A stretch of DNA of 64,000 nucleotides, from contig NZ_PQVH01000016.1 in the NCBI RefSeq assembly GCF_004661485.1, positions 1-64,000 on the forward strand. Reading direction: 5' to 3'. Both the position numbers and the translations under genes were made by a program. How positions within the stretch are numbered: the first letter of the stretch is position 1; each line of letters starts with the position of its first letter. Shown here in pieces: positions 9,345 through 19,394 of the stretch. The DNA is from Methylotenera oryzisoli (lineage in GTDB: Bacteria; Pseudomonadota; Gammaproteobacteria; Burkholderiales; Methylophilaceae). The notes under the pieces are model-generated. The model worked only from the letters and a program-made list of their open reading frames with translations, had not been told where the DNA came from and ran no database searches.

Positions 9345-10790
9345 ATGAGAAGCTCAAACAACCTGAAGGCCTCAACAAATACAGATGCACCTAAAGAGGC
9401 CGCTGTAATCCATTTGTACGCTGCGGCGGAGAAAATATATCCACGCAGCACCTTCGGGTTTTTTACAAAATGGCGCTGGGCCATGATATGGCTCACCCAA
9501 ATTGTTTTTTACGGTACACCTTGGATAGAATGGGGTAACCGCCAAGCCTTATTATTTGATTTAGAAGCCAAACGCTTTTACATCTTTAATCTAGTGCTAT
9601 ATCCGCAAGATCTGATTTACCTCACTGCAATTCTTATTATCTCCGCACTCTCATTGTTTCTGTTTACGGCGATTGCCGGCCGCCTATGGTGTGGATACAC
9701 CTGCCCTCAAACGGTATATACCGAGATATTCCTCTGGATTGAAGCAAAAATTGAAGGCGATCGTGCCGCCCGCATCAAATTAGATAACGCCGGCTTATCA
9801 AGCCAAAAACTGATTAAAAAAAGTAGCAAACATTTTGTATGGATAGCACTGTCACTATGGACTGGCTTTACCTTTGTTGGATATTTTTCACCTATCCGTG
9901 AATTAGGCTCTGCCGTCGTTAACCTAGGGCTTGGTCCTTGGGAAACGTTCTGGATTGGTTTTTATGGTTTTGCCACCTACGGCAATGCCGGCTTCATGCG
10001 TGAACAAGTGTGTAAATATATGTGTCCTTATGCTCGCTTTCAAAGTGCCATGTTCGACGATGACACTTTGATTGTGACATACGATGAAGCACGTGGAGAG
10101 CCGCGTGGTAGCCGCTCACGCAAAGCAGATTTAACCAATCAAAACTTAGGTTCATGTATTGATTGCAGTATGTGTGTGCAGGTATGCCCTACCGGCATTG
10201 ATATCCGCAAAGGTTTACAGTACGAGTGTATTGGCTGCGGGGCATGCGCTGACGTATGCGACACTGTCATGGATAAAATGGGCTATGACCGTGGTTTAAT
10301 CAAATACTCTACACAAACCGCCATCGTTAACGGCTGGTCACATACGCAAATGTTAAAGCGTATTATGCGACCTCGCGTGATGATTTACGCCGCTGTACTA
10401 GTGTTGCTAGTGATAACGCTATGCACAAGTCTGTGGCTGCGAGACCCATTTAAAGTTGATGTGATTCGCGACCGCGGCGTCATGGCGCGCTTGGCTGAGG
10501 GCGGCATGCTAGAAAACGTATATCGTCTGCAGATTATGAACGCAACGGAGTCCGCGCAACACTATCAATTAAGCGCCACCGGGCTTGATGGCCTCGTAGT
10601 GCAATCGGATGTATTAGATGCTAACCGTACCGTAATAGTCAATGCGGCTGAGACTCGCGGAGTACCGGTCAGGCTGCAAATTCCGGATGGTTCAGTCAAA
10701 TCTGGATCACATGCAGTGGCATTTAGCATCCATGCAGTAGAAGATGACGCTACCGTAACCGAAAAATCAATTTTTCTAGTTCCTAGGTAA
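9345..10790 (+). CDS. ccoG: cbb3 oxidase accessory protein CcoG (FixG/RdxA-type polyferredoxin)
   Basis: A 481-residue membrane protein with two 4Fe-4S ferredoxin motifs, CIDCSMCVQVCPTG (around residue 270) and CIGCGACADVCD (around 295). The N-terminal helices carry the family's CGYTCPQTVYTE and CKYMCPYARFQ segments, and the periplasmic C-terminus has an Ig-like FixG domain. CcoG is thought to reduce copper during cbb3 assembly. It follows ccoP by 17 bp in the same direction. Confidence 0.95.
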   Translation: MRSSNNLKASTNTDAPKEAAVIHLYAAAEKIYPRSTFGFFTKWRWAMIWLTQIVFYGTPWIEWGNRQALLFDLEAKRFYIFNLVLYPQDLIYLTAILIISALSLFLFTAIAGRLWCGYTCPQTVYTEIFLWIEAKIEGDRAARIKLDNAGLSSQKLIKKSSKHFVWIALSLWTGFTFVGYFSPIRELGSAVVNLGLGPWETFWIGFYGFATYGNAGFMREQVCKYMCPYARFQSAMFDDDTLIVTYDEARGEPRGSRSRKADLTNQNLGSCIDCSMCVQVCPTGIDIRKGLQYECIGCGACADVCDTVMDKMGYDRGLIKYSTQTAIVNGWSHTQMLKRIMRPRVMIYAAVLVLLVITLCTSLWLRDPFKVDVIRDRGVMARLAEGGMLENVYRLQIMNATESAQHYQLSATGLDGLVVQSDVLDANRTVIVNAAETRGVPVRLQIPDGSVKSGSHAVAFSIHAVEDDATVTEKSIFLVPR

Positions 10791-10863
10791 CTTTAATATC
10801 TAGATAGTTTTAGGTAATTAATAACGCAATCACTCATGTTATTTATAGCAAGCAAAGGCAATC

Positions 10864-11148
10864 ATGAACTATATCAACAACAATGACTTAGACACTGAGG
10901 CGCCATCCAAAGCATGGTGGTATTATGGTCACATGTGGTTAGTGGTGGGTGGGCCATTAACCGTGGTGGTAGCATCATTTATTACCCTCTACTTTGCCAT
11001 TAAATTACCAGACCCGGTAGTTGATGCAGATTACTATCGTAAAGGCATTGAAATTAACAAAACATTAGAGGGAAGACACGATGGTTTGGTGCCAGCCATT
11101 CAAGGGCGCAACCATGCGGCTACTGGCATAAAACCCAGTCAACCTTAG
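10864..11148 (+). CDS. ccoH: FixH/CcoH family protein
   Basis: A 94-residue protein with one membrane helix (about residues 22-47) preceded by PSKAWWYYGHMW and followed by LPDPVVDADYYRKGIEIN, the conserved FixH/CcoH pattern. It assists cbb3 oxidase assembly. It lies 73 bp downstream of ccoG with no terminator between. The copper ATPase ccoI and ccoS are not in this window. The 215 bp that follow carry no clear FNR box or terminator. Confidence 0.88.
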   Translation: MNYINNNDLDTEAPSKAWWYYGHMWLVVGGPLTVVVASFITLYFAIKLPDPVVDADYYRKGIEINKTLEGRHDGLVPAIQGRNHAATGIKPSQP

Positions 11149-11363
11149 CACCAATCACGCTAGCTAAAATCAGCCATCACTATCATATTAAAGTTAAGTG
11201 GCGCTTAAGCTAATGTCATTTTGCATCCGATGTCTTCATTGCTTTTCATCTCAATAAAGCAGTCAAAAAAATCTGCTAGCATTGTCCATCAACTAGATGC
11301 ATGATGTTAATCACCACTAGTAGATATATTTAGTTGATTAATAGGCTTAAAGGAGTATGACCG

Positions 11364-13742
11364 ATGAGCGAAAAAGCAGACACTAACCTACTATCTACCC
11401 AAGAGCTGACACTGATTCATCGTTACTGGTGTGCATGTAACTACTTGTCTGCAGGCATGATCTATCTGCGCGACAACCCCCTTCTAAAGCAACCTCTGAA
11501 ACCAGAACATATCAAGCAACGTTTACTTGGCCATTGGGGCTCTAGCCCGGGCTTAAGTTTTGCTTATGTACACATTAATCGATTAATCAAAAAATATGGT
11601 CTTAGCGCTATTTTCCTCGCAGGTCCAGGGCATGGCGCACCTGGGGTATTAGGTCCCGTTTATCTGGAAGGCACTTACAGTGAGGTTTACCCCAATAAAA
11701 GTGAAGACGAAGAAGGCCTGCAACACTTTTTTAAAGAGTTCTCATTCCCTGGTGGGATAGGCAGCCATTGCACTCCTGAAATGCCAGGCTCGATTCATGA
11801 AGGTGGCGAACTAGGCTACAGTATTTCACATGCGTTTGGCGCAGCCTACGATAACCCGGATTTACTGGTGACGGTGATGGTTGGCGATGGCGAATCTGAA
11901 ACGGGCCCACTTGCTACCTCTTGGCACTCAAATAAATTCCTTAACCCCATACGCGATGGCGCTGTGTTGCCGATACTCCATCTCAATGGCTACAAAATTA
12001 ACAACCCAAGCATACTATCCCGTATTTCGCATGATGAACTAAAGCATCTATTCATGGGCTATGGATGGACACCTCATTTCGTAGAGGGTAGCGACCCTAG
12101 TTTAATGCATCAGAACATGGCCGCGACACTAGAACGATGTGTTCAGGAAATTAAATCAATCCAGAAAACAGCACGTAATACTAACAATCCCAAGCGTCCA
12201 CTATGGCCGATGATTGTATTGCGTAGCCCTAAAGGATGGACTGGCCCACAAGAGGTTGATGGTCATAAGGTAGAAGGTTTCTGGCGGGCGCATCAAGTGC
12301 CGATGAGCAACATCAAGGATAACCCGCAGCATCTGCAACAATTAGAGGCTTGGCTGCGTAGCTATCAACCAGAACAGTTGTTTGATGAAAATGGTCGATT
12401 AAAGGCTGAATTAAAATCACTCGCCCCACAAAAAGAACAACGCATGAGCGCAAACCCTCACAGCAATGGTGGGCTGCTGCGCAAGGCGTTACGTATGCCA
12501 GACTTTAGCGATTACGCGGTTGCATTAGAGGCGCCAGGCAAGCTTTCTTCCCCCAATACCAAACCCTTAGGTAAGTTCTTACGCGATATCATGCAAAAAA
12601 ACATGCATAACTTTCGCGTATTTGGCCCAGATGAAAACAGCTCAAATAAGCTGGATGACATCTATGAAGTGAGTAAAAAAACCTGGTTGGCTGATTACCT
12701 GCCAGAAGATGCCGATGGCGGTGAGCTATCTCCTGACGGACGCGTGATGGAGATGCTGTCTGAACATACTGTTGAAGGCTGGTTGGAAGGCTATTTACTG
12801 ACAGGTCGCCACGGCTTCTTCTCAACTTACGAGTCTTTTGTGCATGTCATTGACTCCATGTTTAATCAACATGCCAAATGGCTAGCGATGTCTAAAGATG
12901 TGCCATGGCGCGCGCCGATATCTTCTCTCAATTTGCTGATTACCTCTACCGTGTGGCGGCAAGATCACAACGGATTCACACATCAAGACCCAGGTTTTTT
13001 AGACATAGTGGTTAACAAAAGCCCGGAGGTTACCCGCATTTATTTGCCGCCCGATGTGAACTGCTTACTATCAGTGGCAAACCACTGTCTCAACAGCACA
13101 GATTATATTAATGTGATTGTGTGCGACAAACAAAAGCATCTTCAATATTTAAATATAGACGCGGCCATTGAGCATTGCACCAAAGGCTTAGGTATATGGG
13201 ATTGGGCAAGTAACGACCAAGGTGAAGAGCCAGATTTAGTCATGGCGTGTGCAGGCGACATCCCGACCAAAGAAGCACTGGCGGCAACTTCGTTATTACG
13301 CGAGCACTTTCCAACACTTAAAGTGCGCTTCATTAACGTTGTAGACCTGTACAAATTATCACCTCAAATCGAGCATCCTCACGGCTTATCTGATCGTGAA
13401 TTTGATAGCTTATTTACCACGAACAAACCCATTATCTTTAACTTCCACGGCTACCCATACTTGATCCATCGCCTTGCCTACCGTCGCACCAATCATGGCA
13501 ACCTGCATGTGCGGGGCTACAAAGAAAAAGGCAGCATCAATACACCATTGGAGCTCGCTATACAAAATCAGATTGATCGATTCAGCTTAGCGATTGATGC
13601 GATTAACCGCATTCCATCTTTGCAAAAAATTGGCGCGCATGTTCAAGAAAAGCTACGTAACAGACAGATTGAGTGTTGCAGATACGCCTATGAACACGGT
13701 GTTGACTTACCGGAAGAAGATGAATGGTCATGGAAACACTAA
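11364..13742 (+). CDS. xfp: Xylulose-5-phosphate / fructose-6-phosphate phosphoketolase
   Basis: A 792-residue thiamine-diphosphate enzyme of full family length. Visible signatures are GPGHGAPG around residue 88, ending in the [27 protein letters not shown] segment around 130-157, and the [12 protein letters not shown] cofactor motif around 173. It splits xylulose-5-P or fructose-6-P into acetyl phosphate plus a triose or tetrose phosphate. The gene overlaps ackA by 19 bp, so acetyl phosphate can be converted straight to acetate and ATP. AAGGAG precedes the ATG. In a sugar-phosphate methylotroph this would make C2 units without decarboxylation; that role is inferred. Confidence 0.96.
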   Translation: MSEKADTNLLSTQELTLIHRYWCACNYLSAGMIYLRDNPLLKQPLKPEHIKQRLLGHWGSSPGLSFAYVHINRLIKKYGLSAIFLAGPGHGAPGVLGPVYLEGTYSEVYPNKSEDEEGLQHFFKEFSFPGGIGSHCTPEMPGSIHEGGELGYSISHAFGAAYDNPDLLVTVMVGDGESETGPLATSWHSNKFLNPIRDGAVLPILHLNGYKINNPSILSRISHDELKHLFMGYGWTPHFVEGSDPSLMHQNMAATLERCVQEIKSIQKTARNTNNPKRPLWPMIVLRSPKGWTGPQEVDGHKVEGFWRAHQVPMSNIKDNPQHLQQLEAWLRSYQPEQLFDENGRLKAELKSLAPQKEQRMSANPHSNGGLLRKALRMPDFSDYAVALEAPGKLSSPNTKPLGKFLRDIMQKNMHNFRVFGPDENSSNKLDDIYEVSKKTWLADYLPEDADGGELSPDGRVMEMLSEHTVEGWLEGYLLTGRHGFFSTYESFVHVIDSMFNQHAKWLAMSKDVPWRAPISSLNLLITSTVWRQDHNGFTHQDPGFLDIVVNKSPEVTRIYLPPDVNCLLSVANHCLNSTDYINVIVCDKQKHLQYLNIDAAIEHCTKGLGIWDWASNDQGEEPDLVMACAGDIPTKEALAATSLLREHFPTLKVRFINVVDLYKLSPQIEHPHGLSDREFDSLFTTNKPIIFNFHGYPYLIHRLAYRRTNHGNLHVRGYKEKGSINTPLELAIQNQIDRFSLAIDAINRIPSLQKIGAHVQEKLRNRQIECCRYAYEHGVDLPEEDEWSWKH

Positions 13743-14848
13743 ACACACTTACCATCAATTGCGGCTCGTCCAGCCTCAAGGCCAGCCTGTTTTTGGCAGA
13801 TGGTCAGCGTATTAACTATTGTTACAGACAAACGCCTGATCATCATGGCAACTATCATGCTGAAGCGTTTGAGCATTTACTGCGTGACTTAAAAAACTCG
13901 CCACTTTATGCCAGCAAGCCAACATTAATGCCTACGCTACTGATTGGTCACCGTTTTGTGCATGGTGGAGACATTGCTGAAGCCGCCAGAATTATTGATG
14001 CCAGCGAACGTAGTCGACTTGAAAGCATCACGCATTTAGCGCCACTCCATATGCCAAGTAATCTGCAAGGTGTAGATATTTGCACTCAGGCATTTGCACA
14101 TCAGTTTAAATTAATCCAAGTTGCCTGTTTTGATACAGCCTTTCATCACACACTTTCTGAGCTAGCTTATCGTCTGCCTATACCCAAAGCACTCGACTAT
14201 CGACGTTACGGCTTTCATGGGCTAAATTATGCCAATATTGCAGGGCAACTAAGACAGCACCTTGGTACAGCTGCAAATGGCCATATTGTGATTGCCCACC
14301 TTGGCAGCGGTGCCAGCTTATGCCTGATTAAAAATTTACGCTCTATTGATACCAGCATGGGCTACTCGCCTGCCGGCGGCATCCCTATGGCAACTCGTAG
14401 TGGAGATATTGACCCAGGCGTCATGTTAGAACTCGCCAAAAAATATGACGATCAGGCCTTATCAACACTGGTTTATCAAAAAATGGGCTTACTGGCACTT
14501 TCCAATGGCGAAAGTAGCGATATGTCGACACTGATTACAAGCAACAGCGTACAAGCCAAGTTCGCAATTGCATTTTTTACCAGACAAGTAAGAGCGGCAA
14601 TCGGCGCATACGCGGCTAAAGTGGGCGGTATTGATGCCATCGTCTTTACTGGCGGCATTGGGGAGCACTCTGCGTTAATCCGCAGTATGATTTGTGAGCA
14701 TCTTGAGTTTATGGGGTTTAAACTAGATATTGAAAAGAATCAGGAACATGCCACAATATTAAGTAACGCAGATTCAAAACCAATTTTGATGATTCCGGCG
14801 GATGAGGAAGCCGAAATTGCCAGATTAGCGCATAGCTTCAGTCATTAA
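13724..14848 (+). CDS. ackA: Acetate kinase
   Basis: A 374-residue ASKHA-fold kinase with [13 protein letters not shown] at the N-terminus (phosphate loop), FDTAFH near residue 140, GFHGLNY around 165, [10 protein letters not shown] around 190, and FTGGIGEHS near residue 310. It converts acetyl phosphate and ADP to acetate and ATP, or the reverse. The ATG at 13724 has GGAAG 7 bp upstream; a second ATG at 13730 is possible but less well spaced. The start lies within the end of xfp, which indicates translational coupling. Confidence 0.95.
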   Translation: MVMETLNTLTINCGSSSLKASLFLADGQRINYCYRQTPDHHGNYHAEAFEHLLRDLKNSPLYASKPTLMPTLLIGHRFVHGGDIAEAARIIDASERSRLESITHLAPLHMPSNLQGVDICTQAFAHQFKLIQVACFDTAFHHTLSELAYRLPIPKALDYRRYGFHGLNYANIAGQLRQHLGTAANGHIVIAHLGSGASLCLIKNLRSIDTSMGYSPAGGIPMATRSGDIDPGVMLELAKKYDDQALSTLVYQKMGLLALSNGESSDMSTLITSNSVQAKFAIAFFTRQVRAAIGAYAAKVGGIDAIVFTGGIGEHSALIRSMICEHLEFMGFKLDIEKNQEHATILSNADSKPILMIPADEEAEIARLAHSFSH

Positions 14849-14873
14849 GCACTGCTTTATTGAGGAGAATAAC

Positions 14874-15761
14874 ATGCTACCCATTACCCATGTAGTTGTA
14901 GGTACAGACTTCTCTGCCGAGGCGGACTTAGCGGTAAATCGTGCGGCCTCAATCAGCAAAGCACTCGGCGCCAAACTGCACCTGATCCATGTCGTGCATC
15001 CACTTGATTTATACGCAGGCTCAGAGCTTTCATTCAGTTTTCAAACGCACTATCAACAAGCACAACAAGAGATAGTGAAAACTCAAATTGATACATTGGC
15101 ATTTAAACTTCGAGAGCAATTTAATATCGCCGTAGAAACCGCAACCCGCATAGGCCGAGCGCATACGGAAATCTCCAATTATGCAGAGCAAGTCCATGCA
15201 GGACTGATTGTAGCAGGCGCACAGGGACAACACACATTAGTCGAAAAGTTATTGGGATCCACCAGCGCACGGCTGATGGCAGTTTCAAAAAGCGCTATCT
15301 TGATTGTTAAAAACAAAGAGATCACTACACCGCCATATCGTCATGTGATCGCTGCGGTGAACTTCTTAGCTGGCGCAGAAAATGTCCCCACCATGACACG
15401 GACTATTGCCCCTGATGCACAAATTGAAGGCTTACTGATATTTGACACCAATCAGGAGGCACACATGTATAAAGCCGGGATGAACGAAACCCTGTTACAG
15501 CAATACCGCACTCAGGCATTAGCAGATGCCGATCATAAGTTAAGTGCAATTTTTAATGAACAAACACTCGGTAAAAAAGTATCAAGAACTATACTTTCAG
15601 GCTACCCATCGCAAAGCATTTGTAGCCATGCAGAAGCACAACATGCAGACTTAATCACACTGGGTAAAAATGAAAAAAGTGGTCTTGAAAACTGGCTGCT
15701 TGGCAGCGTGAGTAAAGGTGTTGCTTATGCTGCGGGGTGCGATGTACTGCTGGCTAACTAG
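14874..15761 (+). CDS. Tandem universal stress protein (two UspA domains)
   Basis: A 295-residue protein made of two UspA folds. The first (about 1-148) starts with VVVGTDFSAEADLAVNRA and ends with the GSTSARLMAVSKSAILIVK ATP-binding pattern. The second (about 150-295) ends with GSVSKGVAYAAGCDVLLAN and has the weaker motifs usual for such pairs. It has a TGAGGAGAA ribosome site and follows ackA by 25 bp, so it is the third gene of the xfp-ackA unit. Such proteins are often induced by energy stress or low oxygen; the specific role is unknown. Confidence 0.9.
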   Translation: MLPITHVVVGTDFSAEADLAVNRAASISKALGAKLHLIHVVHPLDLYAGSELSFSFQTHYQQAQQEIVKTQIDTLAFKLREQFNIAVETATRIGRAHTEISNYAEQVHAGLIVAGAQGQHTLVEKLLGSTSARLMAVSKSAILIVKNKEITTPPYRHVIAAVNFLAGAENVPTMTRTIAPDAQIEGLLIFDTNQEAHMYKAGMNETLLQQYRTQALADADHKLSAIFNEQTLGKKVSRTILSGYPSQSICSHAEAQHADLITLGKNEKSGLENWLLGSVSKGVAYAAGCDVLLAN

Positions 15762-15787
15762 CCACATTTACCTATCACTGAACAGCA

Positions 15788-16636
15788 TCAAGGGCTTACA
15801 TACACAGTCATACCGCACTCTCGGATACGCTGCGCCACTGCTTCTAGCCATTCAGCAGGCAAGCGTGACAGTCTATCCACTTCAGCCTGCTCTGAACGAC
15901 GCGCAAGCCCATAAAGATGCACGCCTTTAATCACATCTTTTGCCTGACTAATCAAGGCAAGATAGTCGCTGATATCCGCTTCACTTGGCGGTACGCCATC
16001 TAACGAGAACATGCAGGTTTGTATAAAGGTTGGGCAAGCCTCTGCACATTGTCTCAACCGTTGTAAATGACTCTCAGGATTAAGGTTAACGTCATTCACG
16101 CGTGCGATAGCAGCTTTAGAGCCACCGTCCACCTTAAACCAAACCTCACCATTCAGTGTTGCCAGATGCTTCATGCTCTCCAGCACCAAAGGCTTATCCA
16201 TCAAACTGCCGTTGGTAATAAGGCGTACTTTAATTTTGCCAAGCAAGTCAAAATCACGCAGTACGTTCTCCACCAATGTCAGCACTTGTGGAAACTCTTT
16301 CGCGCTAGTGGGCTCGCCATTTCCAGAGAATGCAATGTCTTTAAGCTGACGGTCGCCTTCTTGAACATGACGTTGCATAAAATCACCATGCAGCAGGTCA
16401 TGCAGAAAGCCTCGCAACTCTTGCTCTAATATATTCAGCTCAATTGGCGGCGGCGATCCGCGCGTCAGGTTAGGCACATTGCAGTAGATACAACGCCAGT
16501 TACAGGCATTATTGACATTCAGGTTGATACCGACAGACACGCCACCTGCGCGCCGTGAAATCACCGGGTAAATGTATTTGAGCCCCACTACATCACGGTT
16601 ATGATCAGTAGTGGTTAGATGAATTTTTGTGGTCAT
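15788..16636 (-). CDS. Radical SAM protein of unknown specificity
   Basis: A 282-residue protein with the radical SAM cluster motif CNWRCIYC (CxxxCxxC) near residue 45. GNGEPTSAKEFPQV follows, a variant of the SAM-binding GGEP loop, with LITNGSLMD in a later barrel strand. The start is the ATG at 16636; the longer form begins with a TTG at 16663 and adds nine non-conserved residues. It resembles short-chain radical SAM proteins of the activating-enzyme or MoaA-like group, but no C-terminal auxiliary cluster is obvious. It is convergent with usp. The substrate is unknown. Confidence 0.8.
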   Translation of the reverse strand: MTTKIHLTTTDHNRDVVGLKYIYPVISRRAGGVSVGINLNVNNACNWRCIYCNVPNLTRGSPPPIELNILEQELRGFLHDLLHGDFMQRHVQEGDRQLKDIAFSGNGEPTSAKEFPQVLTLVENVLRDFDLLGKIKVRLITNGSLMDKPLVLESMKHLATLNGEVWFKVDGGSKAAIARVNDVNLNPESHLQRLRQCAEACPTFIQTCMFSLDGVPPSEADISDYLALISQAKDVIKGVHLYGLARRSEQAEVDRLSRLPAEWLEAVAQRIRECGMTVYVSP

Positions 16637-16699
16637 GCAGGAGTCGTTACTTTTAAATAGCAAATGACTTGAAGCTCGTCATTAAAATTACGTGAGGCT

Positions 16700-17446
16700 T
16701 TACAATAAAGTTTGTGGATTGAATATTTTTTTCAACGCTTCTGGTGCCAGAATTTTGACGTAACGCTGTTTTACTTCAATAATGCCGTCCTCACTAAATT
16801 TAGAAAAAGCACGGCTCACGGTTTCTAATTTAAGGCCCAGATAACTGCCGATTTCTTCACGCGTCATCCGTAGTACCAATTCAGATTGAGACAACCCTCT
16901 GGCATGCAGGCGCTGCAAAAGGTTAAGCAAAAACGCTGCTAAACGCTCTTCTGCACGCATATTACCTAGCAACATCATCACACTATTCTCACGCACGATT
17001 TCACGGCTCATAATTTTGTGTACATGCCTTTGTAGCGCTGGTAACTCACGCGACAGGTCTTCCACCGTGGCAAACGGCATCACGCAGACTTCTGCATCTT
17101 CTAACGCTACCGCATTGCAGTTATGGCGATCACTCACGATACCATCCATGCCAATAATTTCACCCGCCATTTGAAAGCCAGTCACTTGCTCGCGGCCATC
17201 TTCACTGGTCACACAGGTTTTAAAAAAACCAGTACGGATGGCATACAGCGAAGTAAATGTATCCCCGCTATTAAATAACAACTCCCCCTGCTTAACCCGG
17301 CGGCGCTTTTCAACGACCTCATCGAGCCTTTTCATTTCATCCACATTGAAGCCAACCGGCATGCAAAGCTCGCGCAGATTGCAATTAGAACAAGCGACTT
17401 TAATGGCTTCTAGATTTAAAACAGGTTGCATACTGTGCCCATTCAT
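16700..17446 (-). CDS. fnr: FNR/Anr-type oxygen-sensing transcription regulator
   Basis: A 248-residue Crp/Fnr protein. The four Fe-S cysteines are present: C19-x2-C22-x5-C28 and C110, the FNR spacing. A cyclic-nucleotide-fold sensor domain follows, then a helix-turn-helix with the recognition segment LGLKLETVSRAFSKF, where the E-SR residues read TTGAT half-sites. It should bind DNA as a [4Fe-4S] dimer when oxygen is low. It diverges from hemN, and a perfect FNR box in the shared spacer suggests autoregulation. Matching boxes occur at ccoN and ompW. Confidence 0.95.
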   Translation of the reverse strand: MNGHSMQPVLNLEAIKVACSNCNLRELCMPVGFNVDEMKRLDEVVEKRRRVKQGELLFNSGDTFTSLYAIRTGFFKTCVTSEDGREQVTGFQMAGEIIGMDGIVSDRHNCNAVALEDAEVCVMPFATVEDLSRELPALQRHVHKIMSREIVRENSVMMLLGNMRAEERLAAFLLNLLQRLHARGLSQSELVLRMTREEIGSYLGLKLETVSRAFSKFSEDGIIEVKQRYVKILAPEALKKIFNPQTLL

Positions 17447-17521
17447 ACGATTTCATTAAATATACCGCTTTCGGCAGTTTGTCGCCAGTGAATTAAATAA
17501 TCGTTACTGCATAATTATCTT

Positions 17522-17535
17522 TTGATGTGTATCAA
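17522..17535. promoter_or_regulatory. FNR-type box in the fnr-hemN divergent promoter
   Basis: TTGAT-GTGT-ATCAA, a perfect FNR palindrome 76 bp from the fnr start and 196 bp from the hemN start. Thirty-two bp away on each side lie weak -10-like hexamers: CAAAGT at 17558-17563 for hemN, and TATTTA on the minus strand at 17494-17499 for fnr. The box could therefore serve both genes. Confidence 0.85.
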
Positions 17536-17569
17536 AGGCTTTTGCTTATAGTGATGGCAAAGTATAGCC

Positions 17570-17638
17570 CTGCAGTTTGCCCTGTAAATATTAGGTTTTC
17601 ATCGTAAAAAGAATGCGCTGTCGCTAGGCAAACTGCAG
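17570..17638. repeat. 12-bp perfect inverted repeat in the hemN leader
   Basis: CTGCAGTTTGCC at 17570-17581 is the exact reverse complement of GGCAAACTGCAG at 17627-17638, separated by 45 bp. It begins where the FNR-driven hemN transcript would start, so it could close a long stem in the 5' leader or form paired regulator sites. The function is unknown. Confidence 0.6.
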
Positions 17639-17730
17639 TAAAGCAACTCATTTAGAGTTCAATTAAACGCCATTGAGCAGAGTGCATTTTATATTTACAG
17701 GATAAACCAAACGGTTTAGGAGTCACAATC

Positions 17731-19179
17731 ATGGTTGCCAACAACACAATCAACTTTCCTAGCAATCAACCTACCAATAAGCAGGTTGCAGCAAAAAGCA
17801 CGCTACCGACACTCACCCCAGAAACCTTACAAAAATTTGACGTTTCCGGGCCTAGATACACCTCTTACCCCACGGCAGACCGCTTTGTAGAGGCGTTTAC
17901 TGAGGAGTCTTATAAGCAGACGCTAGCACAGCGCAGGATTGGCGGCTTAACACTGCCGCTCTCAATTTATGTGCATATTCCATTTTGTGAATCACTGTGC
18001 TTTTTCTGTGCATGTAACAAAATAGTGACTAAACATCACGAGCGTAGCGTAGAGTATTTAAGATATCTAAGCCGCGAAATTGATTTGCACATTGAGCATT
18101 TAGGCGCAGGACAAACTATATCTCAACTGCATTTAGGCGGTGGCTCCCCTACATTTTTCAGTGATGAAGAACTCAGTGAACTGATGGCGATGATACGCCG
18201 CAGCTTTGTGTTAGCCCCGAATGGCGAATACTCAATTGAGGTTGATCCCCGCACCGTGAACGAACAGCGCTTGGCACATTTAGCCTCACTTGGTTTTAAT
18301 CGCCTAAGTTTTGGTGTGCAGGATTTTGACCCTGAAGTGCAAAAAGCCGTGCATCGCATCCAGCCTGCGGAACAGGTGTTTTCATTAGTGGAGGCCGCAC
18401 GGCGCTTAAAGTTTGATTCAGTCAACGTGGATTTGATTTATGGCTTACCTAAGCAGTCACCAGAGTCATTCTCAAAAACCTTAGCGCAAATTGTAGAGCT
18501 AAGGCCAGAAAGAATCGCGCTATATGCTTATGCACATCTGCCAGAGCGCTTCAAACCACAACGCAGAATCGACACTTATGAGTTACCTGCAGCATCTGCA
18601 AAAATAGCGATGCTATCCAACGCCATTGCCACATTCCTTAACGCAGGTTACGTGTATGTGGGTATGGATCATTTCGCCCTACCTACTGACGCACTAGCAA
18701 TCGCCAAACGCCAAGGGAGATTGCATAGAAACTTCCAAGGCTATAGCACACAGCCAGACTGCGATTTAATCAGCCTAGGCGTTTCTGCCATTGGCCGCGT
18801 AGGGGCAACTTACAGCCAAAATGCAAAAACATTAGAAGAGTATTACGACTACCTTAACCAAGGCAGATTCCCTATCGTGCATGGCTTGGCACTGACCCGA
18901 GATGACTTGGTACGCCGTGCGGTCATCATGGCTATTATGTGCCAAGGGGAGTTGCAATATGAAGCGATTGAGCTTGCCTACATGATTAACTTTAAACAAT
19001 ACTTTGCCACTGAACTAGAAGCACTTAAAGAGCTAGAAAAAACCGGCATGGTCACGTTAGATGAAAATAGCCTGCAAGTGACCGATTTTGGCTGGTTTTT
19101 TGTACGTGCGGTAGGCATGGTATTTGACCGTTACCTACAAACCGACCGCAATCGCGCTAGGTTCTCAAAAATCATTTAA
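17731..19179 (+). CDS. hemN: Oxygen-independent coproporphyrinogen III dehydrogenase
   Basis: A 482-residue radical SAM enzyme. The N-terminus has FDVSGPRYTSYPTADRF, then the cluster motif CESLCFFCAC (cysteines 86, 90, 93, plus 95) as in HemN proper. GGGSPTFFS and the C-terminal HemN domain follow. It decarboxylates coproporphyrinogen III to protoporphyrinogen IX without oxygen, supplying haem when the aerobic enzyme cannot work and so matching the cbb3 oxidase nearby. About 26 residues precede the conserved start and look disordered. The AGGAG site lies against a small TAAACC/GGTTTA hairpin (17703-17718). Divergent from fnr. Confidence 0.96.
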   Translation: MVANNTINFPSNQPTNKQVAAKSTLPTLTPETLQKFDVSGPRYTSYPTADRFVEAFTEESYKQTLAQRRIGGLTLPLSIYVHIPFCESLCFFCACNKIVTKHHERSVEYLRYLSREIDLHIEHLGAGQTISQLHLGGGSPTFFSDEELSELMAMIRRSFVLAPNGEYSIEVDPRTVNEQRLAHLASLGFNRLSFGVQDFDPEVQKAVHRIQPAEQVFSLVEAARRLKFDSVNVDLIYGLPKQSPESFSKTLAQIVELRPERIALYAYAHLPERFKPQRRIDTYELPAASAKIAMLSNAIATFLNAGYVYVGMDHFALPTDALAIAKRQGRLHRNFQGYSTQPDCDLISLGVSAIGRVGATYSQNAKTLEEYYDYLNQGRFPIVHGLALTRDDLVRRAVIMAIMCQGELQYEAIELAYMINFKQYFATELEALKELEKTGMVTLDENSLQVTDFGWFFVRAVGMVFDRYLQTDRNRARFSKII

Positions 19180-19217
19180 ATACTTATCTAGCTCAACTAT
19201 TTAAAGCTCCAAATAAA

Positions 19218-19248
19218 AGCCTAGCTAAATTAGCTAGGCTTTTATTTA
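19218..19248. terminator. Rho-independent terminator after hemN
   Basis: Hairpin AGCCTAGCTA-AAT-TAGCTAGGCT at 19218-19240, followed by TTTATTTAT and preceded by AAATAAA, so it may work in both directions. Confidence 0.85.
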
Positions 19249-19344
19249 TCAAGCATTTTGTAGGATCTATTTTATTTTCGAAGTTTCTATTTCAATAAAA
19301 GAATAGATTAACTGTACAGTTATATTGCTTTATCTAATGGTTGC

Positions 19345-19364
19345 TTTCGGCCCAAAGCAGTCAT
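19345..19364 (-). repeat. Left 20-bp boundary repeat
   Basis: TTTCGGCCCAAAGCAGTCAT, the exact reverse complement of 23242-23261. The sequence TGCTTT-CGGCCC-AAAGCA here (19342-19359) is itself a 6-bp hairpin. Confidence 0.75.
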
Positions 19365-19394
19365 TAAATGTATCTCATGACGCAAAAATAAGTA

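Noticed and set aside
11149-11363. FNR box before the phosphoketolase gene
   Set aside because: Only isolated half-site-like TTGAT or ATCAA fragments are present, without the N4 spacing.
19310-19321. AACTGTACAGTT palindrome as a LexA-like site
   Set aside because: It is a perfect 12-bp palindrome, but the spacing does not match the CTGT-N8-ACAG form and no SOS gene is adjacent.
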